Shown piece by piece: positions 51,520 to 59,964 of a stretch of DNA of 64,000 nucleotides (its first letter is position 1; every line of letters starts with the position of its first letter). A model generated the notes under the pieces. The model ran no database searches and was not told where the DNA came from. It saw only the letters and a program-made list of their open reading frames with translations. Position numbers and translations under genes: made by a program. Origin of the DNA: Streptomyces sp. SirexAA-E (GTDB lineage Bacteria; Actinomycetota; Actinomycetes; Streptomycetales; Streptomycetaceae); contig NC_015953.1 of assembly GCF_000177195.2 (NCBI RefSeq), positions 1,550,001-1,614,000 of the forward strand, in the 5' to 3' direction.

Positions 51520-53331
51520 ATGCCGCTGAACCGTAGGACGTTTCTGGGCAGTTCGGCCGTTGCCGGTGCGGGCGTGGCGCTGGCGGGAGGGGCTGCCGCC
51601 GGGCCGGCGGTGGCTGCCGGGGCGAAGGGGCACGGTCACGGCCGTCCGGCGCAGCGGTACTCGTTCACGGTGATGGGGACGACGGATCTGCACGGCAACG
51701 TGTTCAACTGGGATTACTTCACGGATCAGGAGTTCGACGACGCGGCGCACAACGATGTGGGTCTGGCGAAGATCTCGACGTTGGTCGAGCGGATCCGCAA
51801 GGAGCGGGGCCGGCGCAACACGCTGTTGATCGATGCGGGTGACACGATCCAGGGCACCCAGCTTTCGTACTATTACGCGAAGATCGATCCGATCACGGCG
51901 CGGCGCGGTCCGGTGCATCCGATGGCGCGGGCGATGAACCGCATCGGTTACGACGCGGCGGCACTCGGTAATCATGAGTTCAATTACGGGATTCCGGTGC
52001 TGCGGAAGTTCGAGGAGCAGTGTGATTTTCCGCTGCTCGGTGCGAACGCGCTGGATGCGAAGACGTTGCGGCCGGCGTTCGCTCCGTATGTGATGAAGCG
52101 GATGCGTACGCCGCAGGGGCGTGATGTGCGGGTGGCGATCCTGGGGTTGACGAATCCGGGGATCGCGATCTGGGACAAGGTCAACGTGGGCGGGAAGATG
52201 GTGTTCCCGGGCCTGGAGGAGCAGGCGGCGAAGTGGGTGCCGAAGCTGCGGTCGATGGGTGCGGATGTGGTGATCGTGTCGGCGCATTCGGGTTCGTCGG
52301 GTACGTCGTCGTACGGTGATCAGTTGCCACACGTCGAGAATGCGGCGGGTCTGGTGGCGGAGCAGGTGCCGGGGATCGACGCGATCCTGGTGGGGCACGC
52401 GCACGCGGAGATTCCCGAGCATTTCGTGGTGAACAAGAAGACGGGGAAGCGGGTCGTTCTCTCGGAGCCGTTGAAGTGGGGGCAGCGGTTGACGCTGTTC
52501 GATTTCGATCTGGTGTGGGAGAAGGGTCGCTGGGTGGTCGAGAAGGCCGGTGCCGAGGTGCTGAACTCGAACACGGTGGAGGAGGACAGGCGGATCACGT
52601 CGCTGCTTTCGGCGGAGCACGCGAAGGTGGTGGCGTATGTGAATCAGGTGATCGGTACGTCGGTGGCGGCGATGTCGACGGCCGAGGCGCCGTGGAAGGA
52701 CGAGCCGGTCATCGATCTGATCAATCTGGTGCAGGCCGAGACGGTGAAGGGGGCGCTGGCGGGTGGGGAGTACGCGGAGTTGCCGGTGCTGTCGCAGGCG
52801 GCGTGTTTCTCGCGTACGGCGTCGATTCCTGCGGGTGAGGTGACGATCAAGGATGCGGCGGGTCTGTATCCGTTCGAGAACACGTTGGAGGCGCGCCTGC
52901 TGACGGGTGCGCAGTTGAAGGATTACCTGGAGTATTCGGCGCGGTATTACGTGCAGACGGCGGCGGGTGCTCCGGTGGACACGTCGAAGCTGACGAACGC
53001 CGAGGACATTCCGGATTACAACTACGACGTGGTGTCGGGTGTGACGTACGACGTGGACATCGCGAAGCCCGCGGGGTCGCGGATCGTCGGGTTGTCGTTC
53101 GAGGGGGCGCCGGTGGATCCGGCGGCGCGGTTCGTGTTCGCGGTGAACAACTACCGTGCGAGCGGTGGGGGCAACTTCCCGCATGTGCCGGGTGCGAAGC
53201 AGTTGTGGGCGAATTCGGATGAGATCCGGAACACGATCATCGCGTGGGTGCAGGCGAAGGGTTCGGTGGATCCGGCGGAGTTCGCGTCGGTGGACTGGCG
53301 GCTGACGCGGGACGGTGTGCCGGTGTTCTGA
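51520..53331 (+). CDS. Tat-exported 5'-nucleotidase / 2',3'-cyclic phosphodiesterase-like metallophosphatase
   Basis: 603 residues. Twin-arginine signal NRRTFLGSSAVAGAGVALAGG. The metallophosphatase domain has TDLHGNVFNWDYF, DAGDTIQGTQ, LGNHEFNYG, SAHSGSS and VGHAHAE, the metal ligands of the CpdB/UshA fold. The C-terminal nucleotidase domain includes IDLINLVQAE, FSRTASIPAGEVTIKDAAGLYPFENTL, NYDVVSGVTYDVDI and VNNYRASGGGNFP (substrate-stacking). An exported enzyme that scavenges phosphate and nucleosides. ATG follows AGAGGGAG. Confidence 0.93.
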   Translation: MPLNRRTFLGSSAVAGAGVALAGGAAAGPAVAAGAKGHGHGRPAQRYSFTVMGTTDLHGNVFNWDYFTDQEFDDAAHNDVGLAKISTLVERIRKERGRRNTLLIDAGDTIQGTQLSYYYAKIDPITARRGPVHPMARAMNRIGYDAAALGNHEFNYGIPVLRKFEEQCDFPLLGANALDAKTLRPAFAPYVMKRMRTPQGRDVRVAILGLTNPGIAIWDKVNVGGKMVFPGLEEQAAKWVPKLRSMGADVVIVSAHSGSSGTSSYGDQLPHVENAAGLVAEQVPGIDAILVGHAHAEIPEHFVVNKKTGKRVVLSEPLKWGQRLTLFDFDLVWEKGRWVVEKAGAEVLNSNTVEEDRRITSLLSAEHAKVVAYVNQVIGTSVAAMSTAEAPWKDEPVIDLINLVQAETVKGALAGGEYAELPVLSQAACFSRTASIPAGEVTIKDAAGLYPFENTLEARLLTGAQLKDYLEYSARYYVQTAAGAPVDTSKLTNAEDIPDYNYDVVSGVTYDVDIAKPAGSRIVGLSFEGAPVDPAARFVFAVNNYRASGGGNFPHVPGAKQLWANSDEIRNTIIAWVQAKGSVDPAEFASVDWRLTRDGVPVF

Positions 53332-53334
53332 GGC

Positions 53335-53653
53335 CGGGTCGGTTGACGTGACGGCTCGTCGGTTCGTCCGGCGGGCCGTTCCGTACGTGCGGGGGCGGCG
53401 GCGGGGGGCTCTTCGGGCCGGATACCGCCGCCGGTGGGCCCCGGCGGGTGGTGGGTGAGGCGGGCGGTGGGTGAGGATGCGGCCTCCGGCGAGTACGGCG
53501 GTGCGGGTGGCGGCGTTGTTCCGCCCGGAGTCGCTGGTGGAGGTGGAGGCGTTCGCCCTGCTTCCGGAAGTGGCCGGGTAGGGGTGCTGTTCTCGGCGTG
53601 GTGGCGGCCGTCTCCTTCGGGAGGCGGCCGCCGTCGTGTGTGCGGGGGGCGGG
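53335..53653. other. GC-rich gap between nucleotidase and the siderophore-type pair
   Basis: About 320 bp between converging genes, made of G-rich low-complexity sequence. It contains the UUCG-loop terminator listed below. No gene is supported. Confidence 0.6.
53603..53632. terminator. Hairpin terminator with TTCG tetraloop
   Basis: A 13-bp stem with one G-U pair (53603-53615 with 53620-53632) closes on the very stable TTCG tetraloop. It lies 21 bp past the monooxygenase stop and should end that operon. Confidence 0.85.
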
Positions 53654-55111
53654 TCAGACGTGGGTCCCGGGCGGGTGGGGGGCCGGGTGGCCGGGGCGGT
53701 GGTGTGCGTGGGTGCGGGGGTCGTGCTGGCCGGGGATGTGGGGGGCGGGGTGGGGGGTGAGGCCGAAGGTGGTGAAGGCGGTGCGCCGCGGGAGGCGGTA
53801 GGGGGTGGTGCCGGTGAGGTTGTTGAGGATGGTGGCGCTGCGCCAGGCGGCGAGGCCGAGGTCGGGTGCGCCGACTCCGTGGGTGTGGCGTTCGGCGTTC
53901 TGGACGTAGATGTTGCCGGTGATGGCGGGGTCGAGGTCGAGGCGGAAGTCGGTGTCGATGCGGGGGCGTCCGCGGCTGTCGCGGCGGAGGTGGGGGGCGA
54001 TGCCGGTGAGGAGGGTGTCGAGGGGGCGTTCGCGGTATCCGGTGGCGAGGACGACGGCGTCGGTGGTGAGCCGGCTGCGGGTGGCCTGCTGGATGTGTTC
54101 GAGGTGGAGTTCGATGCGGGCGCTGTCGTCGGAGCGGCGGCCTGCGGTGCGGACGGTGACGCCGGGGGTGAGGGTGGTGTCGGGCCAGCCGCCGTGGAGG
54201 GTGCGGCGGTAGAGCTCGTCGTGGATGGCGGCGATGGTGTCGGTGTCGATGCCCTTGTGGAGTTGCCATTGCTGCGGGACGAGGGCGTCGCGTACGTGTT
54301 CGGGCAGGGCGTGGAAGTAGCGGGTGTAGTCGGGGGTGAAGTGTTCGAGGCCGAGCTTCGAGTACTCCATGGGGGCGAAGGCCTGGGTGCGGGCGAGCCA
54401 GTGGATCTTCTCGGCGCCGTGGGGGCGGGCGCGGAGGAGGTCGAGGAAGATCTCGGCGCCGGACTGGCCGCTGCCGATGACGGTGATGTGGTCGGCGCCG
54501 AGGAGCGTGTCGCGGTGGTGGAGGTAGTCGGCGGAGTGGATGACGGGGGTGTCGGGTGCGTCGGCGAGGGGGCGCAGGGGTTCGGGGATGAAGGGTTCGG
54601 TGCCGACGCCGAGGGCGATGTTGCGGGTGTGGGTGCGGCCGGGGGTGCCGGTTTCGCCGTCGGGGTGGAGGCGGGTGTAGTCGACGTCGAAGTGGGCGTG
54701 GTCGGGGTTCCAGCGGATGGTGTCGATGCGGTGGTGGAAGTGGGTGGTGGGGAGTTGTTCGCTGACCCAGCGGCAGTAGGCGTCGTATTCGGCGCGGTGG
54801 ATGTGGAATTGCTCGGCGAAGTAGAAGGGGTAGAGGCGGTCGCGGGTGCGGAGGTAGTTGAGGAAGGTCCAGGGGCTGGTGGGGTCGGCGAGGGTGGTGA
54901 GGTCGGCGAGGAAGGGGACCTGGAGGGTGGCGCCGTCGATGAGGAGGCCGGGGTGCCAGTGGAAGGCGGGGCGTTGTTCGTAGAAGGCGGTGGTGAGGGG
55001 GGTGCCGGGGATGTTGTGGGCGAGGGCGGCGAGGGAGAGGTTGAAGGGGCCGAGTCCGATGCCGATGAGGTCGTGGGGCCGGTTGCCGTCGGGGGTGGTC
55101 CGGTCGGTCAT
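53654..55111 (-). CDS. Lysine/ornithine N-monooxygenase family protein (SidA/IucD/PvdA, DesB-like) with His-rich tail
   Basis: 485 residues. FAD-binding DLIGIGLGPFNLSLAALAHN, HWHPGLLIDGATLQVPFLADLTTLADPTSPWTFLNYL, NADPH-binding VIGSGQSGAEIFLDLL, ATGYRERPLDTLL and the C-terminal IYVQNAERHTHGVGAPDLGLAAWRSATILNNLTG are all intact. It should N-hydroxylate a diamine or amino acid, the first committed step to hydroxamate siderophores. The last ~32 residues carry 9 His and many Pro, beyond the usual family end. ATG overlaps the decarboxylase stop (ATGA). The desC acyltransferase and desD synthetase that complete desferrioxamine assembly are not present downstream. Confidence 0.85.
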   Translation of the reverse strand: MTDRTTPDGNRPHDLIGIGLGPFNLSLAALAHNIPGTPLTTAFYEQRPAFHWHPGLLIDGATLQVPFLADLTTLADPTSPWTFLNYLRTRDRLYPFYFAEQFHIHRAEYDAYCRWVSEQLPTTHFHHRIDTIRWNPDHAHFDVDYTRLHPDGETGTPGRTHTRNIALGVGTEPFIPEPLRPLADAPDTPVIHSADYLHHRDTLLGADHITVIGSGQSGAEIFLDLLRARPHGAEKIHWLARTQAFAPMEYSKLGLEHFTPDYTRYFHALPEHVRDALVPQQWQLHKGIDTDTIAAIHDELYRRTLHGGWPDTTLTPGVTVRTAGRRSDDSARIELHLEHIQQATRSRLTTDAVVLATGYRERPLDTLLTGIAPHLRRDSRGRPRIDTDFRLDLDPAITGNIYVQNAERHTHGVGAPDLGLAAWRSATILNNLTGTTPYRLPRRTAFTTFGLTPHPAPHIPGQHDPRTHAHHRPGHPAPHPPGTHV

Positions 55112-56508
55112 CGGGGGGTGCTGCCTTCCGTGGTGGCGCCGGTGTGGGCGTGGGTGACGAGTGCGAGGAGGCGCTGGAGGTCTTCGGGGGTGGTGTGGGG
55201 GTTGAGGAGGGTGGCTTTGAGCCAGAGGCGGTCGTCGGCGTGGGCGCGGCCGAGTACGGCGTGGCCTTGGGTGAGGAGGGTGCGGCGGATGGTGGCGACG
55301 GTGGTGTCGTCGGCGTCGGTGGGGCGGAAGAGGACGGTGCTGATGGTGGGGCGGTCGTGGAGGTCGAGTGCGGGGTGCCGGTCGACGAGGTCGGCGAGGT
55401 GGTGGGCGGTGGCGACGGTGCGGTCGACGAGGTCGGCGAGTCCGTCGCGGCCGAGGGCCTGGAGGGTGACGGCGATCTTGAGGGCGTCGGGTCGTCGGGT
55501 GGTGCGGAGCGAGCGGCCGAGGAGGTCGGGGAGGCCGGCGTCGGTGTCGTCGTCGGCGTTGAGGTAGGGCGCGTGGTGGTGGAGGGGGGCGAGGTCGTCG
55601 TGGCGGGGGACGGCGAGGATGCCGGCGGACGCGGGTTGCCAGCCGAGTTTGTGCAGGTCGAGGGTGACGCTGTGGGCGCGGTGGAGTCCGTGGAGGGCGG
55701 CACGGTGGGTGGGGCTGAAGAGGAGGGGCCCGCCGTAGGCGGCGTCGATGTGGAGGTCGGCGCCGTGGGTGGTGGTGAGGTCGGCGATGTGGTCGAGGGG
55801 GTCGATGCGCCCGGTGTCGGTGGTGCCCGCGGTGGCGGTGACGAGGAGGGGGCCGGTGAGGGTGGTGAGGGCGTCGTGGAGGGCGGTGGGGTCCATGACG
55901 CCGCGGGGTGCGGGGATGACGACGGGGCGTGGGAGGCCGAGGATCCAGGTGGCGCGGGTGACGCTGTGGTGGGCGTTGGCGGCGCAGACGGTCTGGATGG
56001 GGCCGTGGCGTTCGCGGGCGAGGAGGAGGGCGAGTTGGTTGGCTTCGGTGCCGCCGGTGGTGACGACGGCGTCGGGGCGGGGGGTGTGGGGGTAGATCTC
56101 GGTGGCGAGTGCGGTGGTGAGGGCGGTTTCGAGGGCTGAGGCGGCGGGGGCCTGGTCCCAGGAGTCCATGGAGGGGTTGAGGGCGGAGGCGGCGAGGTCG
56201 GCGGCCGCGGCGAGGGCGAGGGGCGGGGTGTGGAGGTGGGCGGCGCAGTGGGGGTGTGCGGGGTCGGCGGCGCCTTCGGCGAGTGCGGTGACGAGGGTGC
56301 GGAGTGCGTGGTGGGCGCCGGTGCCGTGGTCGGGGATGAGGGGGCCGGTGGTGGTGTGGGTGTGGTGGGTGACGGTGTCGGGTCCTCCGGCGGGGAGGGG
56401 GCCGCCTCGGCGGGCGGCGCCGTCGTGGAGGGCGGTGAGGACGGTGTCGAGGAGGGGGCGCAGGTGGGCGGGGCCTGCGGTGCCTCCGGCGAGGGGCGGG
56501 ATGGGCAT
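55108..56508 (-). CDS. PLP-dependent decarboxylase, group II (DesA-like lysine/diaminobutyrate decarboxylase family)
   Basis: 466 residues. PLP fold features: TTGGTEANQLALLLARE, CAANAHHSVTRATWILG, ATAGTTDTGRIDPLDHIADL, HIDAAYGGPLLFSP and the Schiff-base Lys in VTLDLHKLGWQPASAG. The C-terminal half has RRPDALKIAVTLQALGRDGLADLVD. Related enzymes include DesA (lysine to cadaverine) and DDC. Coupled to an N-monooxygenase, it likely makes the diamine that is then hydroxylated. ATG 56508 opens the family-like MPIPPLAGG; the longer upstream frame is Pro/Arg-rich. Amino acid composition is heavy in His, Thr and Pro. Confidence 0.85.
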   Translation of the reverse strand: MPIPPLAGGTAGPAHLRPLLDTVLTALHDGAARRGGPLPAGGPDTVTHHTHTTTGPLIPDHGTGAHHALRTLVTALAEGAADPAHPHCAAHLHTPPLALAAAADLAASALNPSMDSWDQAPAASALETALTTALATEIYPHTPRPDAVVTTGGTEANQLALLLARERHGPIQTVCAANAHHSVTRATWILGLPRPVVIPAPRGVMDPTALHDALTTLTGPLLVTATAGTTDTGRIDPLDHIADLTTTHGADLHIDAAYGGPLLFSPTHRAALHGLHRAHSVTLDLHKLGWQPASAGILAVPRHDDLAPLHHHAPYLNADDDTDAGLPDLLGRSLRTTRRPDALKIAVTLQALGRDGLADLVDRTVATAHHLADLVDRHPALDLHDRPTISTVLFRPTDADDTTVATIRRTLLTQGHAVLGRAHADDRLWLKATLLNPHTTPEDLQRLLALVTHAHTGATTEGSTPR

Positions 56509-56690
56509 GGGTGGCGGGGTCCTTCGGGTGGGTCGGGGTGGTCGGGTGGGGTGGCCGGGTGGGGTGGGGTCCGTGTTTCGTGTGGGGCGGCCGAAGAGCC
56601 CAACGAGTGGGACCGGAAAGGGGTATTGGTGTTCGGGTGGGCGGGTGGCGGGGTGGTTCGCTGGTATCAGTGTGCGCTCTTCGTACGACT

Positions 56691-56727
56691 GTGCCCGGTC
56701 TCCCTGGTCGGTGGGGAGGCCGGGCAC
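56691..56727 (-). terminator. Hairpin terminator after pepN
   Basis: A 14-bp stem with one wobble (56691-56704 with 56714-56727) and a 9-base loop lies about 90 bp past the pepN stop. It separates pepN from the decarboxylase unit on the same strand. Confidence 0.7.
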
Positions 56728-56730
56728 GGT

Positions 56731-56816
56731 GCGGGTGCGGGGTGGTGGACGCCGGGGTCTCCGGCGGGTGCGGGGTGGTGGGTGCCGGGGGGTCTCCGGC
56801 GGGTGCGGGCGGGTGG
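56731..56816. repeat. GC-rich tandem repeat, 33-35 bp unit, about 2.5 copies
   Basis: Units begin at 56731, 56764 and 56799 with GCGGGTGCGGG; the second has a 2-bp insertion. The array lies directly behind the pepN stop codon (56818). Probably slippage-derived. Confidence 0.75.
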
Positions 56817-56817
56817 G

Positions 56818-59349
56818 TCAGTGGGCGTCGCGTACGGCGAGGGCGCGGCGCAGGTCGTCGAGTTGGTCGGTGAGCTTGCGGAGCAGCGCGGGGGTCAGGG
56901 CGGGGTCGTCGAGTGCGGCGGTGCCGGTGGTGAGGTGGTCGGTGTCGATGGCGTGGGCGGGGAAGGCGTGGCGTCCGGCGGCTTCGGCGATGGCGGGGCC
57001 GCGGCGGGCGGCGAGTGCGGTGGCGTCGGGGTAGTAGCGGTGGACGTAGTCGTGGAGGAGCTCGCTCTGTTCGGGTTGCCAGAAGCCCTGGGCGGTGGCG
57101 GCGAAGAGGTAGTTGGACAGGGTGTCGTCGTGGAAGAGGGCGTTCCAGGCGGTGGCTTTGGCTTCGGGGGTGGGGAGGGCGGCGCGGCAGCGGGCGGCGC
57201 CCTCCTGCCCGGTGGCGCTGGGGTCGTCGGCGAGTTCTCGGGCGATGGTGGTCTCGTCGGTGGCGCCGAGGACGGCGAGGCGGGTGAGGATGCGCCAGCG
57301 GAGTTCGGGGTCGAGTTCGGGTCCGCCGGGGACGGTGCCGTCGTGGAGCCAGTCCTGGATGGCGTCGGGCTGGGTGGCGACGTCGATGAAGTGGCGTACG
57401 GCGATGAGGCGGAGGCCGGGGTCGGTGCCGTGGGTGTCGGTCTCCCAGTCCTTGGCGGTGAGGCCTTCGGTGCGGCGGAGGAGGTCGCGGCAGAGGGCGG
57501 CGAGGGTCGTGAGGGCCGCAGGGCGTTCGCCGGGGGTGAGGTAGCGGTCGGCGATGTGGGTGGTGGCGAAGGTGAGGACGCCCTGGACGAGGGCGAGGTC
57601 GGTCTCGTGCGGGAGGTGAGTGCGGGCGGCGGTGAGGTAGACGCCGGAGTGGAGGTGGCCGTCGCGGACCATGTCGCGGGCGGTGTTCCAGACGACGGCG
57701 CGGGTGAGGGGGTCGGGGATGCCGCTGAGGTGGGCGAGGGCGGTGTCCCAGGACGTGGGGTCGAGGCGGATCTTGGCGTAGGTGAGGTCGTTGTCGTTGA
57801 GGACGACGAGGTCGGGGCGCCGGCCGGGCCGGGTGGTGGGGGTGCCGTTCTGCGGGACGTCGGTCTCGAAGCGTTCGCGCAGGACGAGGCGGCCGGTGCC
57901 GGACTGGGTGTCGAGGGCGTGGTCGTAGGCGCCTACGGCGATGCGGTGGGGGCGGGTTCCGTCGTGGTCGACGGTGAGGCTCCATCGGTGGCCGGTGTCC
58001 TCGACGTGGGCGGTGAGGGTGTCGGCGCCGGAGGTGCGGAGCCAGTCGGCGGCCCAGGTGTGGACGTCGCGGTCGGTGGCGGTGGCGAGGCTGTCGATGA
58101 AGTCGGCGAGGGTGGCGTTGGCGAACTTGTGCCGGGCGAAGTGGGTGTTGATGCCGGCGAGGAAGTCCTTCTCGCCGAGCCAGGTGACGAGTTGGCGGAG
58201 GGCGGAGGCGCCCTTGGCGTAGGAGATGCCGTCGAAGTTGAGGAGGGCGGAGGCGGTGTCGGGTACGGCGTCGGGGGCGACGGGGTGGGTGGAGGGGCGC
58301 TGGTCGGCGTCGTAGCCCCAGCCCTTGCGGGAGACGCCGAAGTCGGTCCAGGTGTCGGTGAAGCGGGTGGCTTCGGTGAGGGTCTGGTAGCCCATGTACT
58401 CGGCGAAGGACTCGTTGAGCCAGATGTCGTCCCACCAGGTGAGGGTGACGAGGTCGCCGAACCACATGTGGGCCATCTCGTGGGCGATGACCATGGCGCG
58501 GGTCTGGCGTTCGGTGTCGGTGACGGCGGAGCGGTAGATGAATTCGTCGCGGAAGGTGACGAGTCCGGGGTTCTCCATGGCGCCGGCGTTGAATTCGGGG
58601 ACGAACGCCTGGTCGTAGGAGTCGAAGGGATAGGGCTCGTCGAACTTCTCGTGGTAGCGGTCGTAGAGGGCGCGGGTGAGGGTGAGGATCTCGTCGGCGT
58701 CGGTGTCGAGGTGGGGGGCGAGGGAGCGGCGGCAGTGGATGCCGAAGGGGATGCCGGCGTGGTGGGTGGTGACGGAGTGCCAGGGGCCGGCGGCGACGGC
58801 GACGAGGTAGGTGGAGACGGGTGGGGTGGTGGCGAGCGTCCAGCGGCCGTCCCCGGTCCGTTCGGCGGTGCTGTTGCCGAGGACGGTCCAGTCGTGGGGT
58901 GCGGTGACGGTGATGTCGAAGACGGCCTTGAGGTCGGGCTGGTCGAAGGCGGCGAAGACGCGCTGGACGTCGTCGAGGAAGAGCTGGGTGTAGAGGTAGG
59001 TCTCGCCGTCGGCGGGGTCGGTGAAGCGGTGCATGCCTTCGCCGGTGCGGGAGTAGCGCATGGTGGCGTGCACGGTGAGTTCGTGGGGGCCGGCGGTGAG
59101 GTGGTGCAGGGGGTAGCGGTTGTCGTCGAGGTGGTGGGGGTCGAGGGGCTGTCCGTCGAGGCTGAGCGCGTGCAGGGTCTCCGGCTTGAGTTCGACGAAG
59201 GTGTCACCGGGGGTGCGGGTGGTGAACCGGATGGTGGTCCGGGAGGTGAAGGTGTCCTCGCCTGTGGTGACGTCGAGGTCGACGGTGTACCGGTGTACGT
59301 CGATGAGCTGGGCACGGGTCTGCGCTTCTTCGCGCGTCAGTACGGACAT
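56818..59349 (-). CDS. pepN: Aminopeptidase N (M1 zinc metallopeptidase)
   Basis: 843 residues. Exopeptidase motif GAMEN in FVPEFNAGAMENPGL, zinc motif HEMAHMWFGDLVTLTWWDDIWLNESFAEY (HExxH-x18-E), and the catalytic Tyr region follow. N-terminal REEAQTRAQLIDVHRYTVDLDVT is the actinobacterial start. The C-terminal half is the ERAP1-like helical domain. Removes N-terminal amino acids from peptides in the cytoplasm. Confidence 0.96.
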   Translation of the reverse strand: MSVLTREEAQTRAQLIDVHRYTVDLDVTTGEDTFTSRTTIRFTTRTPGDTFVELKPETLHALSLDGQPLDPHHLDDNRYPLHHLTAGPHELTVHATMRYSRTGEGMHRFTDPADGETYLYTQLFLDDVQRVFAAFDQPDLKAVFDITVTAPHDWTVLGNSTAERTGDGRWTLATTPPVSTYLVAVAAGPWHSVTTHHAGIPFGIHCRRSLAPHLDTDADEILTLTRALYDRYHEKFDEPYPFDSYDQAFVPEFNAGAMENPGLVTFRDEFIYRSAVTDTERQTRAMVIAHEMAHMWFGDLVTLTWWDDIWLNESFAEYMGYQTLTEATRFTDTWTDFGVSRKGWGYDADQRPSTHPVAPDAVPDTASALLNFDGISYAKGASALRQLVTWLGEKDFLAGINTHFARHKFANATLADFIDSLATATDRDVHTWAADWLRTSGADTLTAHVEDTGHRWSLTVDHDGTRPHRIAVGAYDHALDTQSGTGRLVLRERFETDVPQNGTPTTRPGRRPDLVVLNDNDLTYAKIRLDPTSWDTALAHLSGIPDPLTRAVVWNTARDMVRDGHLHSGVYLTAARTHLPHETDLALVQGVLTFATTHIADRYLTPGERPAALTTLAALCRDLLRRTEGLTAKDWETDTHGTDPGLRLIAVRHFIDVATQPDAIQDWLHDGTVPGGPELDPELRWRILTRLAVLGATDETTIARELADDPSATGQEGAARCRAALPTPEAKATAWNALFHDDTLSNYLFAATAQGFWQPEQSELLHDYVHRYYPDATALAARRGPAIAEAAGRHAFPAHAIDTDHLTTGTAALDDPALTPALLRKLTDQLDDLRRALAVRDAH

Positions 59350-59596
59350 GGGCCCATGCTGCCGTAACGGCGCCGGGGTGTGCAGGAGGTTCTCGCAGGG
59401 CTGACGGCCGGCTCGGTGGGGGCGGCGCGGGTGGCCGGGTGGGCGTGACGTCCGGTCCGCTGCCCGTACCGGGTGAGGGCGGGTGGTCCGCGACGGGGCG
59501 GGCGGTACGGGCCGCCGGACGGCGTCCCCCGCGCCCTCCCCCGCCGCGCCCTTCCCCGGGGAGGGCCGCGACGTCCGGTCCCGGTGGGATCCGGCG

Positions 59597-59929
59597 TCAG
59601 GCGCCCGGTGTCCGGGGCTGCTCCCCCGCCGACTGTTCGGCGATGCGCTCGTGGTGGCGGATGACCTCGGCGACGATGAAGTTCAGCAGCTTCTCGGCGA
59701 ACGCCGGGTCGAGCTTGGCGCTTTCGGCGAGCTGGCGCAGCCGGGCGATCTGGCGGGCCTCGCGGGCGGGGTCGGCGGGCGGCAGGTGGTGTTGCGCCTT
59801 GAGGTGGCCGACCTGCTGGGTGGCCTTGAAGCGTTCGGCGAGCATGTGGACGACCGCGGCGTCGATGTTGTCGATGCTTTCGCGCAGGCGGTTCAGCTCC
59901 GCCCGTACGGGCTCGTCGATGTCGTTCAT
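59597..59929 (-). CDS. Chorismate mutase (AroQ type)
   Basis: 110 residues, all helical. RAELNRLRESIDNIDAAVVHMLAERFKATQQVGHLKAQHHLPPADPAREARQIARLRQLAESAKLDPAFAEKLLNFIVAEVIRHHE carries the AroQ active-site pattern (Arg in helix 1, KAQxxLPPxDPxRE loop). Converts chorismate to prephenate, the branch to Phe and Tyr. No signal peptide, so the cytoplasmic form. Lies alone between pepN and the AraC regulator. Confidence 0.92.
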   Translation of the reverse strand: MNDIDEPVRAELNRLRESIDNIDAAVVHMLAERFKATQQVGHLKAQHHLPPADPAREARQIARLRQLAESAKLDPAFAEKLLNFIVAEVIRHHERIAEQSAGEQPRTPGA

Positions 59930-59964
59930 GGTCGTCGAGCTTAGACGGTGTGGGCGGGGGGCGG

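Larger units (their letters stand above)
56509..56817. other. Gap between pepN and the decarboxylase
   Basis: 309 bp containing a terminator hairpin (56691-56727), a short tandem repeat (56731-56816), and the presumed decarboxylase promoter. I found no DmdR-type iron box (TTAGGTTAGGCT-like) in it, although such a box precedes many siderophore genes. Confidence 0.55.

Noticed and set aside
56509..56690. DmdR iron box upstream of the decarboxylase
   Set aside because: No TTAGGTTAGGCT-like sequence seen on either strand.
53654..58465. 1600-codon minus-strand frame joining the N-monooxygenase to sequence inside pepN
   Set aside because: The upstream part is a shadow frame of the decarboxylase and pepN, Arg/Pro/His-rich; the enzyme starts at 55111.
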